Shown: positions 59,331-64,000 of the stretch, one piece after another
How positions within the stretch are numbered: the stretch's first letter is position 1
How the letters are laid out: each line of letters begins with the position of its first letter
Assembly (NCBI GenBank): GCA_026120185.1
Contig: JANUWF010002022.1
Location: 1,410,001-1,474,000, forward strand
DNA from: Voacanga thouarsii
Lineage: Eukaryota; Streptophyta; Magnoliopsida; Gentianales; Apocynaceae
Length of the DNA: 64,000 nucleotides
Direction of reading: 5' to 3'
Position numbers and translations under genes: made by a program
The notes under the pieces: model-generated
What the model saw: only the letters and a program-made list of their open reading frames with translations
Databases searched by the model: none
Told to the model about the DNA's origin: nothing

Positions 59331-60170
59331 ACATCCTATAGAGTGGCATCAAAAGAATTGAAGGAACTCAAAAAAGGAATTACAAGAATTGTTTGAATAA
59401 TGATTTATTCAGCTCAGTACATTTCTTTAGGGAGCACCTGTGTTGTTTGTTAAGTAGAAGAATAGAATGCTGAGAATGTGCACAGACTATCGGGGCTTGA
59501 ATGTGGTGACTAAGAAAAATAAATATCCACTACCTAAGGTCGATGATTTGTTTGATCAATTACACAAAGCAGGATGCTTTTCTAAGTTGGACTTGAGGTA
59601 GGGGTATTGTCAAGTTAGGATTTGAGAGGAAGGCATTCTAAAAACCACATTTAATACGCGGTATAGGCATTATGCGTTTGTAGTAATGCCTTTTAGGGTT
59701 ACAAATATCCCTGCTACATTCATAGATTTCATGCACTGAGTATTCCAACCCTATTCAGATAGCTTTGTTGTTGTCTTTATTGATGATATATATGAGTATA
59801 CTTTAAGCCATCGAGAACACAAAGTACATATTTGGAAAGTACTTGATAAACTACGAGAGGCTAAGTTATATGCAAAATTCAGCAAATATGAATTTTGGTT
59901 GGACGAAGTGGCATTTATAGGGCATGTGATACCAAAAGAAGGAATCATAGTAGACCCTGCGAAGGTTGAGGTAATAGCAAATTGGAAACGCCTGAAGAAT
60001 TCGACGGAGGTGTGAAGCTTTTTACAGTTGGCTAGATATTATTGAAGGTTCATTGAAGGATTTTCCAAAATTGCTTCACATTTAATCCAACTAACTCAAA
60101 AAAAAAAAAAAAAAACCCTATGTTTGGATGGAGAAATATAAAAAGAGTTTTCAGGAGTTAAAGTAAAAGT
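59331..60170 (+). pseudogene. Chromovirus reverse transcriptase
   Basis: Readable motifs: [20 protein letters not shown] near 59470-59530, FSKLDLR then GYCQVR near 59580-59630, TTFNTRYRHYAFVVMPF near 59645-59700, the catalytic box as VVFIDDI near 59770-59790, and the thumb with FWLDEVAFIGHVI near 59890. Several codons are now stops, and an A18 run at 60099-60116 interrupts the connection to RNase H. Confidence 0.85.
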
Positions 60171-60700
60171 TGGCTACCACTCCAATTCTAGCTTTATCAG
60201 TGATGGATAAACCTTATGAAGTATATACTTATGCATCTAATAAGGGTGTAGGAGGAGTGTTAACCAAGAGAAGAGGGTAATAGCCTATATATCAAGGAAG
60301 TTGAAAGCTCATGAGGAAAAATATCCTACGCATGACTTAGAATTAGCAATAATTGTTTTTGCTCTAAAGAAATGGATACGTTATTTGAATGATGTTGAAT
60401 TTGATGTTTTCACCAATCACAAAAGTTTGAAGTACATTAGCAAATTAAGTACCGCCCTGGGAAGGCAAATGCGGTGGCTAACGAATTGAGTAGAAAAACG
60501 GAGTTATCAGCGCTTCGAATGCTACAAACTCCAAAGTTAGAAATGTTGGTAGCCAAAGGATGGATAAGGATAAGTATCATCTCAATTCAACCCATCTTTT
60601 TGTAGCAGTTGAAGGAAGCCTAGGAGAAAGATGAAGAATTGAAAAAGACTGCAGCAAATGGTGAAGATAAGGATGGCAGTGATTTTCAAGTGGATGATGT
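60171..60700 (+). pseudogene. Chromovirus RNase H
   Basis: RKLKAHEEKYPTHDLELAII then VFALKKWIRY, then VFTNHKSLKYI (Asp of TDHKSL replaced by Asn, a catalytic loss), near 60295-60445. A deletion removes about 25 codons between KSLKYI and the GKANAV-like segment at 60460. A 62-codon open frame remains (60301-60489). Confidence 0.8.
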
Positions 60701-62040
60701 TGTAATTCTTCACTTCCGAGGCTAATTTTATGTCCCAAGACGAGCTGTAATAAAATAACATATTTTAGCTAAGGCATATTGAAGTAAATATGCTATCCAC
60801 CATGAAGTAGTTAAGATATCTCAAGATTTGAAGTAATATTATTGGTGGATAACAATGAAAAGGATACTTCTCAGTTTGTTGCATAATGCCTCAGTTGTTA
60901 GAAAGTAATGGCCGAGCAACAACAACCAGTAAGTCTACTACAACTATTGCCCGTACCATAATGGAAGTGGGATGAGATTACTATAGACTTTATAACTAGA
61001 TTACCATTAATAGTGGGAGAAAGAGATACCATATGGGATATTGTGAATTCGATTAACTAAGTCTGCGTACTTTATCCCTATTAATAAATAGGATTCTCTG
61101 GAAAAGTTGAGTAAGATATACATGGGGGAAGTAATAAGGCTACATTAAGTGTCTTCCAGGATCATGTCCGATCCTAATCTGATAATTACTTCATGATTTT
61201 GGGGAAAATTGCAACAACTATACAAGACTATATTAAAATTTAGTACTACTGCACACTCACAAATAAATGGCAAGCAGAATGAGTGATTCAAATCCTAGAG
61301 GACATGTAGTGGGCTTGTGTGTTGGATTTTGGAACTACATAGATTAATAATCTGGCATATGTAGAATTTGCATATAACAACAGTTATCAACGGACAATTG
61401 GAATGGCCCTATTTGAAGCATTATACGGAAGAAAGTGTTAGTCACCCCTTTATTGGGAAAGCTTAGGGTGAAAACTAAATGCACAAGATACTCAGGATCT
61501 TGAAGAAGTGTGGCAAGTGCTGGAATTGATTAAGGCAATGCTAGAAGTTGCACAGAGTTGGTAGAAAAGTTATGTTGACTGACGTAGAAAAGATCTAGAA
61601 TTAGTAGAAGGAGACCAAGTATTCTTGAAGTTGACACCGAGGTAACATTTGGGAGGTAAATCATAGAGAAAAAAAAATAGCCCTTCGATATATTGGACCC
61701 TTTCCAATTGTAGGGAAAATCAGGAAGGTAGTGTACCTACTAAAGTTACCTGTGGAGTTACAAGGCATTCATGAAGTATTTCACATTTCTCAACTCCGTA
61801 AGTACATAGCGAACCTGAAACATGTGCTAAATGAGGAGGCTATGGAAATAACACAAGAATTGAATTATGAAGAGAAACCAATCAAAATCTTGGAATATAG
61901 TGAAAAAGAGTTATGACACGAGTGAATCCCACTTGTTAAAGTACTTTAGAATTATCATCCAGTGTAGGATGCAACGTGGGAGACAGAAGTGAAGATACAA
62001 AGGAAATACCTAGAGCTTTTTTAGGGCATGTCTAATTACG
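60700..62040 (+). pseudogene. Chromovirus integrase and chromodomain
   Basis: Broken HHCC region near 60780-60910, a core with an IQILEDM-like segment near 61285-61305, LYGRKC near 61415-61440 (the same box as in 5194-6474), then LPVELQGIHEVFHISQLRKY near 61745-61805 and a chromodomain (KPIKILEYSEKEL ... DATWETEVKIQRKYLELF) at 61875-62022. It is homologous to the 426-residue frame at 5194-6474 but heavily stopped. Confidence 0.8.
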
Positions 62041-62055
62041 ACGATGAAATTGCTT

Positions 62056-62069
62056 AAAGAAGGGGAGAT
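62056..62069 (+). other. Polypurine tract
   Basis: AAAGAAGGGGAGAT directly before the 3' LTR start TGTAACATCCC. Confidence 0.8.
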
Positions 62070-64000
62070 TGTAACATCCCTCATTTTTGTACTTTGATTG
62101 GTGACTACTTTTTATTGAGTGAGTATATGTATGTAGGCTTAGAACAAGAAATCATTAGTATAGTTAGTCAAACTTTTCAGAGTAATAAAAATTTTTAGGG
62201 CATCGAAATATTTTTCGATCGCAAAGTAAGAAAAACTAAGAAGGATTTTGGAAATTTTGAGAGACACCAAAATTCTTAGTGTAATGTGTAAATTGCATTG
62301 GTAAAATAAAACATTTTACAGATTGGGATGAAAAGTAACTTCAATTGTGGTTACTTTTGGAAATATGGTTAACCATGGTTAAGGTGGGAAAAAGTTAATG
62401 GGCTTGAAAAGGAATTTCATAGACTATTCAGGAGAAAAGTTAAAAAGGCCAATTACGAGCCCATTTTGAGCCCAGAAAAGTAAAAGGAAGAGAGAGACTA
62501 GGCTTGCAATAGTTAAAGCCCAAGAAAAGAACTAAAAGATGTGTTTTAATTGTAAAGCCCATAAAGATCATGTTTCTATCATAAAAATTCTCCAAATTTC
62601 CAAGAGATTCTAAAAGCTCCTAAGAGCTTCTATACTTTTCCAAGAGATTCTCTAAAGTTCCAGTAACTTCTCCTAACTTCTATTTGACCATATGCTGTAT
62701 TAAAGCATAACAAGAAGAAAGATGGCTTTGGAAACCATTAGAACTATCGGGAAAAAGAAAGGGAACACAAAGAAAACAAAAGGAAGGAAGAAGAGAGAGA
62801 TAAAGCAAACTGTGAGAAGAGAGAAAGGAAGGAAGGAAGCTTAGCCATTTTCAAACTTAGAAGTCACCACTCACAAGGTAAAAGCCTTTTCTTCAAGAAT
62901 TTAAAGCATTCTATAGCTTGTGGGGAGTATTTTGATGAAACTTTTCATGGGAAAAAAGCAAGAAATATGGAATATGCTTTGTAAAAAAATGTTATTCTGA
63001 TGTTACTTTTGATGAACCTAAGTGGCTATTGATTGTGGGAATTAATTGCTGTGATTTTTGTGCTGTTTAGATGTGTTTTGAAGGAGTTGTTAAGGGTTGA
63101 AGATGGCTGTACTTGTGGGAGAAAATGAATGAATAAAGAAAGAGAGAAAATAGATTATTATTGTTGAGAAATAGAAAGCTAACTTAAATTCTTCATGGCT
63201 GTTATTTTTGTGCTTGAAAAGTATAATGATTTATCTTTCTTTTTGGCTGAAAGTGAGAAGATTATGTGATGTTAAGATGAAGAAAAAAAGTTATTAAGTG
63301 GTGATTAAGGGTTAAAATGAGAATTCAATAAATGAATAACATATTTTGCAAGAAAAAGGAATGATTGCAAAGAAAAATCACAAGGTTTAGCGTGCAACAG
63401 TTTTGTGTCGATTCCAGATTTAACTGAATGGAATTATGGATTTGTAGCTAGAGGTCTTAGGAGTATTTTGGCACAAATTCTGAGTCATTTTCAACTTGTG
63501 AATCAAAAGTTATGATGAAAATACAAAGGCATATCATGATTTGAAAAATACAGGAATTTTATTGAGGAATAAACTAATGTATTGTTTCCATTGGAATTAA
63601 TGGATAAATGAGATGTTTATGAAGTCACATAAATGACTTGGAAACATATTGGACAAAGATGTAAGGAAAAGGAATTATGGAGAAGATAATGCTCCCTCGA
63701 TTATTTCAAGTGATGCAATTCCAATTCTAATAAGAAATGAGAATTTAGGAAATTAGTAATTTCCTTGTTAGTGCATTTTGTTAGAAATCTCTTGGTTTAG
63801 AACCGTAGATGCTAAGAGAAGTATGGAATGGTCATTGATGTATGTGTGTCTACTATAAGGATTTTGTGAATTTAAGGACGACATATTTCTATGTAATAGT
63901 GTTACACAAGGTGAGTCCCATTGGATTTCTCAAAATGGCATTTGCTAGTGAATTTTTCATTATGCTAAGCCATGCTTTATAAACCTTTTTGGTTTCTTTG
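62070..64000 (+). repeat. 3' LTR of the right-hand Tekay-like element (continues past the edge)
   Basis: TGTAACATCCCTCATTTTTG start. From 62535 it aligns with 48873 onward with scattered differences and a ~20 nt indel near 62605. By analogy with 1549-5159 another ~1.6 kb should lie beyond the window. No genes inside. Confidence 0.85.

Larger units (their letters stand above)
48873..64000 (+). mobile_element. Tekay-like chromovirus, runs off the right edge
   Basis: A 5' LTR (48873-51905, missing its first ~465 nt because of the copia insertion), gag, a protease split by an Athila-like element, RT, RNase H, integrase, chromodomain, purine tract and 3' LTR (62070 to the edge). 48873-50340 and 62535-64000 align end to end with scattered substitutions and small indels. 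Pol is full of stops. With the inner Athila-like insert (53090-58852) removed, the element is a normal full-length chromovirus. Confidence 0.87.

Overview
The window is repeat-dense, AT-rich nuclear DNA from a flowering plant. The evidence is the repeat content: Ty3/gypsy elements of Athila-like and chromovirus (Tekay/Del-like) type, Ty1/copia elements, a tRNA-derived SINE head, hAT-like and CACTA-like DNA transposon ends, and a degraded endogenous pararetrovirus (Caulimoviridae). I cannot name the species. I find no intact host gene, no rRNA, no complete tRNA and no CRISPR. Almost every open frame is a transposon or viral remnant, or a microsatellite artefact.

Layout. 1-1548: copia pol remnant (+). 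1549-6966: chromovirus 3' half (-), with a 3.6 kb LTR and a largely open integrase-chromodomain frame. 6966-11171: pieces of copia, Athila-like and Tekay-like LTRs. 11172-12183 and 23438-23732: an older unit with ~120 bp repeats, split by an 11.25 kb Athila-like element (12184-23437, -). That element is itself split at 15173-20390 by a Tekay-like element (-) with a perfect AATAT target duplication, which carries a further Athila-like LTR piece (18774-19876). 23733-25242: a different LTR. 25243-27661: low-repeat DNA with a promoter-like relic. 27662-28084: hAT-like end. 28085-33814: 3' half of an Athila-like element (+) with an env-position ORF relic and a 3' LTR. 33815-33934: SINE head (-).

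34641-41760 holds the endogenous pararetrovirus (-): ORF1, ORF2, the start of ORF3 with a movement-protein domain, then (because the linear copy is permuted) protease, reverse transcriptase and RNase H, an ORF4-position block, promoter and leader, and the tRNA-Met primer site. Gene order and ORF spacing fit the badnavirus/tungrovirus lineage. The coat-protein region is absent and both ends lie at or near (AT)n tracts. To its right are an eight-copy ~152 bp tandem array (42241-43440) and a CACTA-like terminus (44088).

44089-48872: a copia element lacking its 5' end, lying in the 5' LTR of a large Tekay-like element (+) that runs from 48873 past the window end. The protease gene of that element is interrupted by a non-autonomous Athila-like element (53090-58852, -) with a perfect AAAGG duplication and an unrecognised ~250-codon frame. 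Reading frames resume across both perfect duplications, so the insertion order can be read from the sequence.
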